Origin: Candidatus Geothermarchaeota archaeon
GTDB taxonomy: Archaea; Thermoproteota; Nitrososphaeria; Geothermarchaeales; JDFR-13
NCBI GenBank assembly: GCA_015522055.1
Contig: WAMZ01000023.1
Span: 1-7,111 of the forward strand
DNA: 7,111 nucleotides
Direction: 5' to 3'
In this document: one piece after another, positions 1 to 5,871 of the stretch
How the letters are laid out: each line of letters starts with the position of its first letter
How positions within the stretch are numbered: position 1 is the first letter of the stretch
The notes under the pieces: model-generated
Databases searched by the model: none
What the model was told of the DNA's origin: nothing
What the model saw: the letters and a program-made list of their open reading frames with translations, nothing else
Position numbers and translations under genes: made by a program

Positions 1-999
1 AATCTGGCTTCAATAGATGAGTCGGGTAGGCTTGTCGACAGGAGGTGTGGTAGAGACATATCTACTGAGGAGGCGAGGAGGCTGGTTGAGAGGATTCAGG
101 AGGTTGATCTAGGGATTTATGGGGGTTATGCAAGGACATATGTAGGCGTGGCATATAGGGTTGCTGTAGTAATAGGGAGTGAGACACATAAATTGTCTGA
201 TAATGTCTCGAACACCGATCCAGCATATATTAAGAAGGGTAGGCTGGCCCACTCAGTAGCCGATTTTGACCCTTATCCAAAGAAATGTGTACCACTTGAT
301 GATAGTAGGGAGGCCATGACCACTGCTGAGTTGGTGAATAGGTATGTGGAGATCGTATCAGAGGAACTGAGGAACCATCCTATAAACCGTGAACGAGTTC
401 GTAGGGGGCTGTTTCCATGTAATACCGTGATTCTTAGGGATGGAGCTATGAGGCCGTCTCACCTTCCACTCTTTAAACATCTCCATGACTTTAGGATGGG
501 TGCTGTTGTAGAGATGCCTGTAGAGAGGGGTATAGCGCATCTGATAGGGCTCTCGATAGCCGAGGTCCCCCCTCCATCCGGAGATAGGATGAAGGACTAT
601 ACGAGGATCGTCGATAAGACGGTGGAGTTCCTGGAGTATGTCGATGCGATATATGTACATTTAAAGGGGCCTGATGAGTATGGGCATGACGGTGATATCG
701 AGGGTAAGGCGAGGGCGATAGAAGATGTAGATAAATATTTCCTGGGTAACCTGCTGGATAGGGTGAATCTAGACTACACAAGTATATTAGTAACTTGTGA
801 CCATGCAACACCGCCATCTGTTAGGGGGCATTCACCAGATCCAGTCCCAGTATCGATATACATTCCTCTTAGGACGGGGGATCAGGCCAGTAGATTTGGT
901 GAGAATGAGTTCGCTGAGAAGGGGGCCCTCGGCCTAATTGAGCATGCGTGGGACCTCATTCCCTTGGCCAAGAGGCTTGTATGGGGCTCCTCCCTTTAA
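1..999 (+). CDS. apgM: 2,3-bisphosphoglycerate-independent phosphoglycerate mutase, archaeal type (5'-partial)
   Basis: Interconverts 3- and 2-phosphoglycerate in cytoplasmic glycolysis/gluconeogenesis. The frame is open from base 1, and residues before the GTG at 148 match the family (DRRCGRDI at residues 14-21), so that GTG is internal and the true start lies left of the window. The visible 332 residues compare with about 400-420 in the family, so roughly 80 N-terminal residues are missing, including the part expected to carry the phosphoserine nucleophile. Alkaline-phosphatase-superfamily metal ligands are all visible: D225 and H229 in GPDEYGH, D267-H268 in TCDHATP, and H277 in RGHSPDPVP. 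Family motifs THKLSDN and HPINRERVRRG are also present. The stop overlaps the stop of the convergent nucleotidyltransferase by 4 bp. Family identity is firm; that the enzyme is intact is inferred, since the N-terminus is unseen. Confidence 0.95.
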   Translation, partial: NLASIDESGRLVDRRCGRDISTEEARRLVERIQEVDLGIYGGYARTYVGVAYRVAVVIGSETHKLSDNVSNTDPAYIKKGRLAHSVADFDPYPKKCVPLDDSREAMTTAELVNRYVEIVSEELRNHPINRERVRRGLFPCNTVILRDGAMRPSHLPLFKHLHDFRMGAVVEMPVERGIAHLIGLSIAEVPPPSGDRMKDYTRIVDKTVEFLEYVDAIYVHLKGPDEYGHDGDIEGKARAIEDVDKYFLGNLLDRVNLDYTSILVTCDHATPPSVRGHSPDPVPVSIYIPLRTGDQASRFGENEFAEKGALGLIEHAWDLIPLAKRLVWGSSL

Positions 1000-1706
1000 T
1001 GCTCTATCCTACTCTCCAGTTTCTCAATTAATTGGGATGTCTGCTCAACATCCTTGAATGAATCGATACTCCTCCATAGAACACCCATATACTTGACGAC
1101 TTTCAACTTATGCTCACTAGCCAGTCTAGGCAATGTTGTTCTCTCTAGATCCCCCTTAACAGGTAGGTATTCATATACGCTTCTCCTGAAGACATATACG
1201 CCTGCATTTATCCAGTAGTCATCTATCAATGGCTTCTCGATGAACCTAATTATATATCCATCCCTATCAAAGTTTATTACTCCATAGGGGCTTGGGAGTG
1301 GGACTGCTGAAAGAACACCAACGATGTCGCTATCCTTCTCCAACTCATTCAGCAATGGATATATACTTAGGTCAGTAATTATGTCGCCATTAACTAGTAG
1401 GAAAACCTCCTCATCACTAATCTTCTCCCATGCATTCCTAATGGCGCCGCCTGTCCCTAGTGGCTCCTCCTCCTTTGAGTATTCTATGGTGATCCCATAT
1501 TTATCTCCATTCCCTAGGTAGTCGATTAGTTTGTCTGAGAGGTATCCCGTTAAGAGGAGGAATCTCTTGAATCCCTGCCTCGACAGCCATTCAATCTGCC
1601 TGACTATAATCGGCTTACCAGCTATCTCAACCAAATTTTTTGGTATTCTATCGGTTAAGGGCCTGAGCCTCTTCCCATATCCACCGGCCAGTATGACCGC
1701 GAGCAT
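996..1706 (-). CDS. Sugar-phosphate nucleotidyltransferase (NTP_transferase family)
   Basis: Transfers a nucleoside monophosphate from NTP to a sugar 1-phosphate, making an NDP-sugar for glycan or glycoconjugate synthesis; the sugar and base cannot be read from sequence. Numbering from the ATG at 1706 (236 residues): the N-terminal signature LAGGYGKRLRPLT is at 6-18 with PKN at 22-24, GTGGA at 84-88, the metal-binding NGD at 106-108, EKP at 157-159, NAGVY at 167-171, and a likely second metal aspartate at D215 in WRSID. The protein is the catalytic domain only, without a C-terminal left-handed beta-helix. I chose the ATG over the GTG at 1718 because it gives the usual family N-terminus (MLAVILAGG) and has GGTGG at 1719-1715, 8 bases upstream; the GTG lies inside that ribosome site. 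Possible roles include mannose-1-phosphate guanylyltransferase-like or glucose-1-phosphate nucleotidyltransferase-like. Confidence 0.93.
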   Translation of the reverse strand: MLAVILAGGYGKRLRPLTDRIPKNLVEIAGKPIIVRQIEWLSRQGFKRFLLLTGYLSDKLIDYLGNGDKYGITIEYSKEEEPLGTGGAIRNAWEKISDEEVFLLVNGDIITDLSIYPLLNELEKDSDIVGVLSAVPLPSPYGVINFDRDGYIIRFIEKPLIDDYWINAGVYVFRRSVYEYLPVKGDLERTTLPRLASEHKLKVVKYMGVLWRSIDSFKDVEQTSQLIEKLESRIEH

Positions 1707-1732
1707 TACAAAATCCACCGCCTTGAGTATGG

Positions 1733-1770
1733 CTGGATAATATTATAGATTTGTCTGGATAAAATATAAT
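1733..1770 (-). promoter_or_regulatory. Probable promoter of the nucleotidyltransferase gene, with a direct repeat
   Basis: Two AT-rich boxes read on the minus strand, at about 1739-1748 and 1759-1770, could serve as box A. The farther one would start transcription near 1740, leaving a short leader that includes the GGTGG ribosome site. Each box lies against one copy of a direct repeat, CTGGATAATAT at 1733-1743 and CTGGATAAAAT at 1755-1765 (10 of 11 identical), spaced 22 bp, about two helical turns. That spacing suits a regulator binding one face of the DNA, but no regulator is identified. Confidence 0.35.
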
Positions 1771-1800
1771 TATTTGCCGACGAGTATTGTAAAAAATTCC

Positions 1801-1814
1801 TTGATTTAAATCAA
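1801..1814. promoter_or_regulatory. Perfect 14-bp palindrome, candidate operator
   Basis: TTGATTTAAATCAA equals its own reverse complement across all 14 bases, and the symmetry stops at both flanks. It lies in the divergent region between the nucleotidyltransferase and gdhA, about 20-30 bp upstream of the candidate gdhA box A. Lrp/AsnC-type and other winged-helix archaeal regulators bind AT-rich dyads of this kind, and an operator upstream of box A would suit an activator. The binding protein is unknown, and AT-rich palindromes also arise by chance. Confidence 0.4.
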
Positions 1815-1831
1815 ACCTGTATTTCTGTATA

Positions 1832-1886
1832 GATTATTTATACATTGAGTATTATAGGGGGTCTAAATATAATCTATAGTGAGGTG
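1832..1886 (+). promoter_or_regulatory. gdhA promoter and ribosome-binding site
   Basis: Two box-A candidates are visible. ATTATTTATAC at about 1833-1843 would place the start near 1865, leaving a leader of about 30 bases that contains GAGGTG at 1881-1886, 10 bases before the ATG at 1897. A second box, CTAAATATAA at 1863-1872, lies about 28 bp before the ATG and could give a leaderless transcript. The good Shine-Dalgarno match favours the first. It also decides the start: the GTG at 1879 lies on the edge of this ribosome site. Confidence 0.5.
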
Positions 1887-1896
1887 TCTATCAGAC

Positions 1897-3156
1897 ATGG
1901 TCCAACAGGATCCTTTTGAGATCGCTGTGAAGCAGCTTGAGCGTGCGGCGCAGTTCATGGATATAAGTGATGAGGCGCTGGAGTTCCTCAAGCGTCCACA
2001 GAGGATTCTACAGGTCACTATACCGGTGAAGATGGATGATGGTAGTGTAAAGGTCTTTGAGGGGTTTAGGGTTCAGTATAACTGGGCTCGTGGCCCGACG
2101 AAGGGTGGTATAAGGTATCACCCGGAGGAGACCCTGAGTACTGTGAAGGCTCTAGCGGCTTGGATGACTTGGAAGACAGCTGTTGTCGAGCTTCCCTATG
2201 GTGGTGGTAAAGGTGGAGTTATATGTAACCCTAAGGAGATGAGTGAGAGGGAGCTGGAGGCATTATCGAGGGGTTATATTAGGGCGATATATGATATTAT
2301 ATCCCCCTATAGTGATGTTCCAGCCCCAGATGTCTATACTAATCCCCAGATTATGGCTTGGATGATGGATGAGTATGAGACTATAGTGAGGAGGAGGGCC
2401 CCTGCATTCGGGATTATAACAGGGAAGCCACTCAGTATAGGTGGGAGCTTAGGGAGGATAGATGCCACTAGCAGGGGTGGGTCATACACTATTAGGGAGG
2501 CAGCAAAAGTCATCGGCCTCGACTTGAAGGGGGCGACCATCGCTATACAGGGATATGGAAACGCGGGCTACTATATGGCTAAGATAGCTGCGGAGGAGAT
2601 GGGTCTGAAGGTAGTGGCCGTGAGCGACTCTAGGGGAGGCACATATAACCCCGATGGCCTCGACCCAGAGGATGTAATGAACTGGAAGAGGCAGAATAGA
2701 ACCGTGAAGGACTATCCCAAGGGGGAGAACATAACCAATGATGAGTTGTTGGAGCTCGAGGTAGATATACTAGCCCCAGCGGCTATTGAGGAGGTAATAA
2801 CCAAAGACAATGCCGACAACATAAAGGCTAAATTAATTGCCGAGCTCGCAAATGGACCAGTAACACCCGAGGCTGATGAGATACTATGGGAGAAAGGTAT
2901 ATTCCAGATACCAGACTTCCTATGTAACGCAGGTGGAGTAACAGTCTCATACTTCGAGTGGGTACAGAATATAACGGGAGAGTATTGGGACCTGGAAACC
3001 GTCCACAGAAAGCTCGATGCAAAGATGACCAAAGCATTCCACGACGTATACAAAGTCAGTAAGGAGAAGAAGATACACATGAGGGACGCCGCCTACGTCG
3101 TCGCAGTATCAAGGGTATACCGGGCGATGCTTGATAGGGGCTGGATATCCAAGTAA
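1897..3156 (+). CDS. gdhA: Glutamate dehydrogenase, NAD(P)-dependent
   Basis: Catalyses reversible oxidative deamination of glutamate to 2-oxoglutarate and ammonia in the cytoplasm, linking nitrogen assimilation and amino-acid catabolism. The 419-residue product matches the usual length of archaeal hexameric enzymes. The N-terminal substrate domain (about 1-180) has RGPTKGGIR at 65-73, catalytic K105 in GGGKGG and catalytic D145 in PAPDVYTNP. The Rossmann domain follows with the dinucleotide loop GYGNAG at 219-224 and VSDSRGG at 242-248 after the second strand. LCNAGGVTVSYFEW (342-355) supplies glutamate-carboxylate contacts including S351. The VSDSRGG segment resembles Thermococcales enzymes, which favour NADP or use both cofactors, so NADP use is likely but not proven. 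The ATG at 1897 gives the family N-terminus MVQQDPFEIA. The sense strand turns from GT-rich to AC-rich near 2640 with the reading frame intact. Confidence 0.98.
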   Translation: MVQQDPFEIAVKQLERAAQFMDISDEALEFLKRPQRILQVTIPVKMDDGSVKVFEGFRVQYNWARGPTKGGIRYHPEETLSTVKALAAWMTWKTAVVELPYGGGKGGVICNPKEMSERELEALSRGYIRAIYDIISPYSDVPAPDVYTNPQIMAWMMDEYETIVRRRAPAFGIITGKPLSIGGSLGRIDATSRGGSYTIREAAKVIGLDLKGATIAIQGYGNAGYYMAKIAAEEMGLKVVAVSDSRGGTYNPDGLDPEDVMNWKRQNRTVKDYPKGENITNDELLELEVDILAPAAIEEVITKDNADNIKAKLIAELANGPVTPEADEILWEKGIFQIPDFLCNAGGVTVSYFEWVQNITGEYWDLETVHRKLDAKMTKAFHDVYKVSKEKKIHMRDAAYVVAVSRVYRAMLDRGWISK

Positions 3157-3233
3157 ACAGACCCTTCATTCCATTTAATATTATTGTATTGAATATCAAC
3201 CTAACCCTCTTTATCATAACCATCTATACTAAG
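3157..3233. other. Convergent gap between gdhA and the ATPase-like gene
   Basis: This 77-bp AT-rich spacer separates two convergent stop codons. It has no long T-run and no stable hairpin that I can see in either direction; only a short TAATATTA palindrome stands out. Transcripts from both sides may therefore run into the opposite gene. Confidence 0.5.
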
Positions 3234-4391
3234 CTACAATCTTCTCGGCAACTTGAGTCTACCAATTAAATCCGACAAAACATCCGGGGTCACAACAAAA
3301 ATACCCTGTTTACGTAGAGACATCAATTCCCGAGTTCCAGACATCTGAGTAGCCAACAACACTTTAATATCATCATCGTACTGGTAAACCCGTTTAAGGG
3401 CCGTCTCTCTAATAGTGTCCTCCACGAAATAAATCGTATATGTCCTCTCATCACTCGAGAGCAGTCTAATCGCCCTACTTCCTAGCCACCTGAACCTGAT
3501 CGGTGCACCTAGAATCAACCTACCAGTAGCGGTCTCAATCACCAGCCTCCTACGAGCTCCAAGCAAAACCTTGACAAAGAGGTAGAGCCAGCCCGCAACC
3601 CGATAAACTCGATCATCAAGTACAGATTTATAGAATACCATACGTAGCAATGGGTCTCTAACCAAATAATTACCCCTTCCTGGGAACCTATAAACAACGC
3701 CTCTATCCATAAGCCTCTTTAGAAAAACATATGTCTCCGCTCCATAAACCTTGGTAACCTTAGTTGCGAATGTCCTAGTACTCAAGTAGTAAAGGAGCCT
3801 CCTCTGGCCGCTCTCCAAGAAAGAATAATAATCAAATACATAATTCAATAACATATCATCATCCAAGCCATACCCCTTAAGAATAGAGGCTACACCGAGG
3901 TTACCCTCACATAGATATAGAATCTCCCCAGACACCTTACCCGGCTTCAACCTATACAGTTCACCCATACCAAACTCCCTAAATTCATACCCAGGGTATC
4001 CAAGCCCAGTTAATAAGTCATAGATAGAATAGTCCCTAGTCATAATGACCAAACCACTCTCCCTTATACGATTATACATAGAGATTATCTCCCTCTCGAC
4101 CCCCCGATAACCAATGTGGATAGCCTCCGGATACATATACACATTCCTAGCCCTCTTCGCTAGACTCACGACCTCATGGACAAGCCCATGAAAGTCAGCT
4201 CTATGATACTTCAACGATAAAACTCTCAAATCAACAATCTCATCGGCAATCCCCACATCTATCAACAACCTATGAGGGCCCAGGAAGTCATACCAAGGCG
4301 GCAGAAATACCACTAAAGACCTATCAACAATGTTCTTAGATACATATGAAGTAAAGGAATCTCTGATAGGGCTTGATAACAATCCTATCAC
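3234..4391 (-). CDS. Unrecognised protein; degenerate archaeal ATPase-like architecture
   Basis: I cannot assign a function. The 385-residue soluble product (from the GTG at 4391) can be read as a decayed member of the archaeal ATPase/DUF234 group. Its N-terminus MIGLLSSPIRDSF sits where a P-loop would be but lacks Gly-Lys-Ser/Thr. VYMYPEA (84-90) resembles a Walker B strand with the aspartate replaced by proline and the glutamate kept. VIMTRD (115-120) resembles a sensor-1 strand, and LCEGNLGVA (160-168) the 'GNP' lid segment. Residues 190-254 look like a winged helix ending in YLVRDPLLRMVFY, typical of that group. The C-terminal 280-385 could be a vestigial restriction-nuclease fold without clear D/ExK residues. 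A TTG at 4394 is an alternative start; a stop at 4403-4401 bars anything longer. The gene is divergent from the ACT-V4R gene and stops at TAG. Coding is likely; the domain reading is inference. Confidence 0.8.
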   Translation of the reverse strand: MIGLLSSPIRDSFTSYVSKNIVDRSLVVFLPPWYDFLGPHRLLIDVGIADEIVDLRVLSLKYHRADFHGLVHEVVSLAKRARNVYMYPEAIHIGYRGVEREIISMYNRIRESGLVIMTRDYSIYDLLTGLGYPGYEFREFGMGELYRLKPGKVSGEILYLCEGNLGVASILKGYGLDDDMLLNYVFDYYSFLESGQRRLLYYLSTRTFATKVTKVYGAETYVFLKRLMDRGVVYRFPGRGNYLVRDPLLRMVFYKSVLDDRVYRVAGWLYLFVKVLLGARRRLVIETATGRLILGAPIRFRWLGSRAIRLLSSDERTYTIYFVEDTIRETALKRVYQYDDDIKVLLATQMSGTRELMSLRKQGIFVVTPDVLSDLIGRLKLPRRL

Positions 4392-4403
4392 CAAAAATAA
4401 CTA

Positions 4404-4430
4404 ATAAGTATAATACTTATAAGTATAATA
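4404..4430 (-). promoter_or_regulatory. Repeat-bearing promoter of the ATPase-like gene
   Basis: The 12-mer ATAAGTATAATA occurs twice, at 4404-4415 and 4419-4430 (15-bp period), and their junction makes a perfect 14-bp palindrome ATACTTATAAGTAT at 4413-4426. The symmetric core CTTATAAG is a plausible box A; its centre lies about 26 bp from the TTG/GTG start at 4394/4391, which fits a leaderless minus-strand transcript. A protein bound to this dyad would cover box A and so repress. No regulator is identified. Confidence 0.5.
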
Positions 4431-4462
4431 TATTTTATCGCCCCATCACTGGATAGAACATG

Positions 4463-4510
4463 GCCATCTATTTTCAGGAGGGGTTAATATTAAACTTTAT
4501 AGCCATCTAT
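4463..4510. repeat. Short direct repeat GCCATCTAT x2
   Basis: GCCATCTAT is present at 4463-4471 and again at 4502-4510, 39 bp apart, in the region between the two divergent genes and upstream of the likely box A of the ACT-V4R gene. It could be a paired regulator site. Chance cannot be excluded, since a related CCATCTAT is also found near 3221. Confidence 0.25.
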
Positions 4511-4520
4511 CTCAAAATGT

Positions 4521-4574
4521 GTTTTTAATTATTATTTAATTTATCGATAAAACCTTTTTCCAAAATTTGTGGTG
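4521..4574 (+). promoter_or_regulatory. Probable promoter and ribosome site of the ACT-V4R gene
   Basis: A strongly AT-rich block at 4521-4545 includes TATTTAATTTAT at about 4533-4544, a plausible box A that would start transcription near 4565-4569. The GGTG at 4571-4574 lies 9 bases before the ATG at 4584 and could act as ribosome site in a very short leader. Alternatively, the GTG at 4569 is a leaderless start. Confidence 0.35.
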
Positions 4575-4583
4575 TTTCGAATT

Positions 4584-5369
4584 ATGAAATCCAAAATGTA
4601 TCCATTGGAGGTTCATAATTTTGTTGAAATGGAGGATCCCAATGATTTAGGTATAATCGTTAAGGTCGAGGGGGGCTTAGAGACCGTATTCAATGTAGTG
4701 GAGGCATTACGCAAAAATAATCTAAAGATAACTCATATTGATTGGTCCATGGAGGAGCTTGATGAGGCGATAATCTTCATAATATTGAGTAGGGCAAGGG
4801 ATAGCTTTGGGGATATAATGGATCTGATTAGTCGAGTTGAGGGTGTGGAGTGGGTTGAGGAGGCCCCCGCCTTCGGGAGATTCTTATATTGCCCATACTT
4901 CTACCCTATGTTGATAGGTGAAGAACGGGCTCTATTTTTTGAGGAGAGTCTCTTAGCCCGGTTTATTAAGAATCTCTATAAGATGTTCGTTCCCGATATG
5001 GTTTCATCATTCCTTCTACATGTAGGTAAGGCATATGGATATGGTGCATACGACCATCTAAGGGAGTATGTAGAGAATATAAATGTGGATAATGCATTGA
5101 AGTACTTGAAGATATTGGGGCTGATGTCGGGTGGCGGCCTAGTATCTAAATACACCAAAGAAGACGATTCTATACATATAACGGTAGAGGGATCCATGGA
5201 GTGTATTATACTTAAGGAACTGGGTTTAGAAGAGGGGAGTAGCTTCATAAAAGGCCTATTAGAGGGGCTATTTGAAAGACTATATGCGTCCAAAGTAGTC
5301 GTGAAGGAGGATAAATGCATAGCCAAGGGAGACGACTGCTGCCTATTTTCAATCATACCCCTAAAGTAA
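4584..5369 (+). CDS. ACT-V4R domain ligand-sensor protein
   Basis: A cytoplasmic protein of 261 residues (266 from the GTG at 4569) that looks like a small-molecule sensor. Residues about 20-100 fit an ACT-like alpha/beta fold, a domain that commonly binds amino acids. Residues about 115-261 fit the V4R (4-vinyl reductase) domain: an amphipathic helical start, GKAYGYGAY near 148-156, and the terminal cysteine-bearing hairpin KCIAKGDDCCLF (C245, C252, C253), with C207 earlier in the domain. V4R domains act as ligand- or metal-linked sensor modules in regulators such as XylR/DmpR and MsvR. No helix-turn-helix, catalytic domain, signal peptide or membrane segment is visible, so any output must go through a partner. 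The divergent ATPase-like gene is the only close candidate. The start is uncertain between the GTGs at 4569/4572 and the ATGs at 4584/4596. Confidence 0.82.
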   Translation: MKSKMYPLEVHNFVEMEDPNDLGIIVKVEGGLETVFNVVEALRKNNLKITHIDWSMEELDEAIIFIILSRARDSFGDIMDLISRVEGVEWVEEAPAFGRFLYCPYFYPMLIGEERALFFEESLLARFIKNLYKMFVPDMVSSFLLHVGKAYGYGAYDHLREYVENINVDNALKYLKILGLMSGGGLVSKYTKEDDSIHITVEGSMECIILKELGLEEGSSFIKGLLEGLFERLYASKVVVKEDKCIAKGDDCCLFSIIPLK

Positions 5370-5397
5370 ATCCACAAGCACGTGTAAAGAAATTATA

Positions 5398-5484
5398 GGC
5401 ACCCTTTATGAACAAAAAATGTCCAGAAATCACCATTTATGGACATATGGGGAGACTGTTCAATTTTGGGACCCTTTCTGAACA
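5398..5484. repeat. Cluster of TGRACA elements in alternating orientation, with a 17-bp direct repeat
   Basis: A hexamer TGRACA occurs five times in 76 bp with alternating orientation: forward at 5409, reverse at 5420, forward at 5440, reverse at 5457, forward at 5479. Two pairs make inverted repeats: ATGTCCA/TGGACAT at 5419-5446 and TGTTCA/TGAACA at 5457-5484. In addition, 5398-5414 and 5468-5484 match at 15 of 17 positions around ACCCTTTNTGAACA, 70 bp apart. It begins about 30 bp after the stop of the ACT-V4R gene. It could be an operator array, a structured 3' RNA, or the remains of a miniature mobile element; the sequence does not decide. Confidence 0.5.
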
Positions 5485-5628
5485 TAGAGAGGTTCTCAGG
5501 CTTACTAATTTTTAATGCAACTTATATGATTTTAACGGTGGCTATTCAATAGTTAAATTGATAATTTTTAGTGGGTAGATTTTGTTGCGACAAGATTAGG
5601 GAATTGTTTCTAGCTTTATCAATTAGTG
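5485..5628. other. AT-rich intergenic stretch, nothing recognised
   Basis: No reading frame of useful length, RNA gene or clear repeat is visible here. A run of five T at 5509-5513 could help end transcripts arriving from the ACT-V4R gene, but it has no hairpin before it. Confidence 0.5.
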
Positions 5629-5640
5629 GTTATAAATAAA
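5629..5640 (+). promoter_or_regulatory. Strong candidate box A (TATA element)
   Basis: GTTATAAATAAA is close to the archaeal box-A consensus and is the best-looking TATA element in the window. With the usual spacing of about 26 bp it predicts transcription from about 5660-5662, exactly at the TTG of the short reading frame that follows. It may drive that reading frame, a non-coding RNA, or what is left of a decayed gene. Confidence 0.45.
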
Positions 5641-5661
5641 TATGGATGGAAAGTCTCATAG

Positions 5662-5871
5662 TTGAAAATGGTGATTGGTAGGTTGAAGAAGGGAGATGGA
5701 GGTCGTAATGACTGGGGTGAATTATCAAGGAAAGATTTAGATGAGGGTGGCGTTTTACCAGGGGCCGAGGAAAATATTAGAATATTGGTTAATAGGCCTG
5801 AGAGTGCCGAGTGGAAAGTGCCTAGAGGTTTTTCTGTAAAGAGTGTAAGAGAGGATCGAGATAGCCGTTGA
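5662..5871 (+). CDS. Doubtful short reading frame, 67-69 codons
   Basis: I do not recognise this product. It is hydrophilic and charged, rich in Gly, Asp, Glu, Arg and Lys, with no signal peptide, membrane segment, cysteine pair or obvious domain. In its favour: a near-consensus box A ends about 22 bp upstream and would place the transcript start on the TTG at 5662 (ATG at 5668, two codons later), and codon choice (AGG, ATA, GAG) resembles the neighbours. Against it: there is no clear family, it sits in a gene-poor region, and just after its end another frame carries protein-like sequence, suggesting it may be the first part of a frameshifted gene rather than a complete one. Confidence 0.3.
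   Translation: MKMVIGRLKKGDGGRNDWGELSRKDLDEGGVLPGAEENIRILVNRPESAEWKVPRGFSVKSVREDRDSR

Noticed and set aside
358..817. Minus-strand open frames inside apgM
   Set aside because: Low-complexity, His/Pro/Ser/Tyr-rich translations opposite a conserved gene; no start signals.
148..999. GTG at 148 as the start of the phosphoglycerate mutase
   Set aside because: The same frame is open to base 1 and the 49 residues before it match the family, so the gene is cut by the window edge.
1716..1718. GTG at 1718 as the nucleotidyltransferase start
   Set aside because: It lies within the GGTGG ribosome site of the ATG at 1706, and the ATG gives the normal family N-terminus.
1324..1740. Plus-strand open frames opposite the nucleotidyltransferase
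   Set aside because: Ser/Pro-rich shadow translations with no family features, opposite conserved catalytic motifs.
1879..1881. GTG at 1879 as the gdhA start
   Set aside because: It overlaps the GAGGTG ribosome site; the ATG at 1897 gives the family N-terminus and length.
2334..3080. Minus-strand open frames opposite gdhA, one of 122 codons
   Set aside because: Opposite a firmly conserved gene; Ser-rich translations with no motif or ribosome site.
4571..4590. tRNA T-loop-like GTTTCGAATT
   Set aside because: No flanking T-stem pairing or acceptor and anticodon arms can be built around it.
4976..5377. Minus-strand 133-codon frame opposite the ACT-V4R gene
   Set aside because: Ser/Pro-rich shadow composition, and the plus-strand frame carries the V4R cysteine motif.
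5398..5484. CRISPR-like repeat pair
   Set aside because: Only two imperfect 17-bp copies at 70-bp spacing; no array, leader or cas gene.
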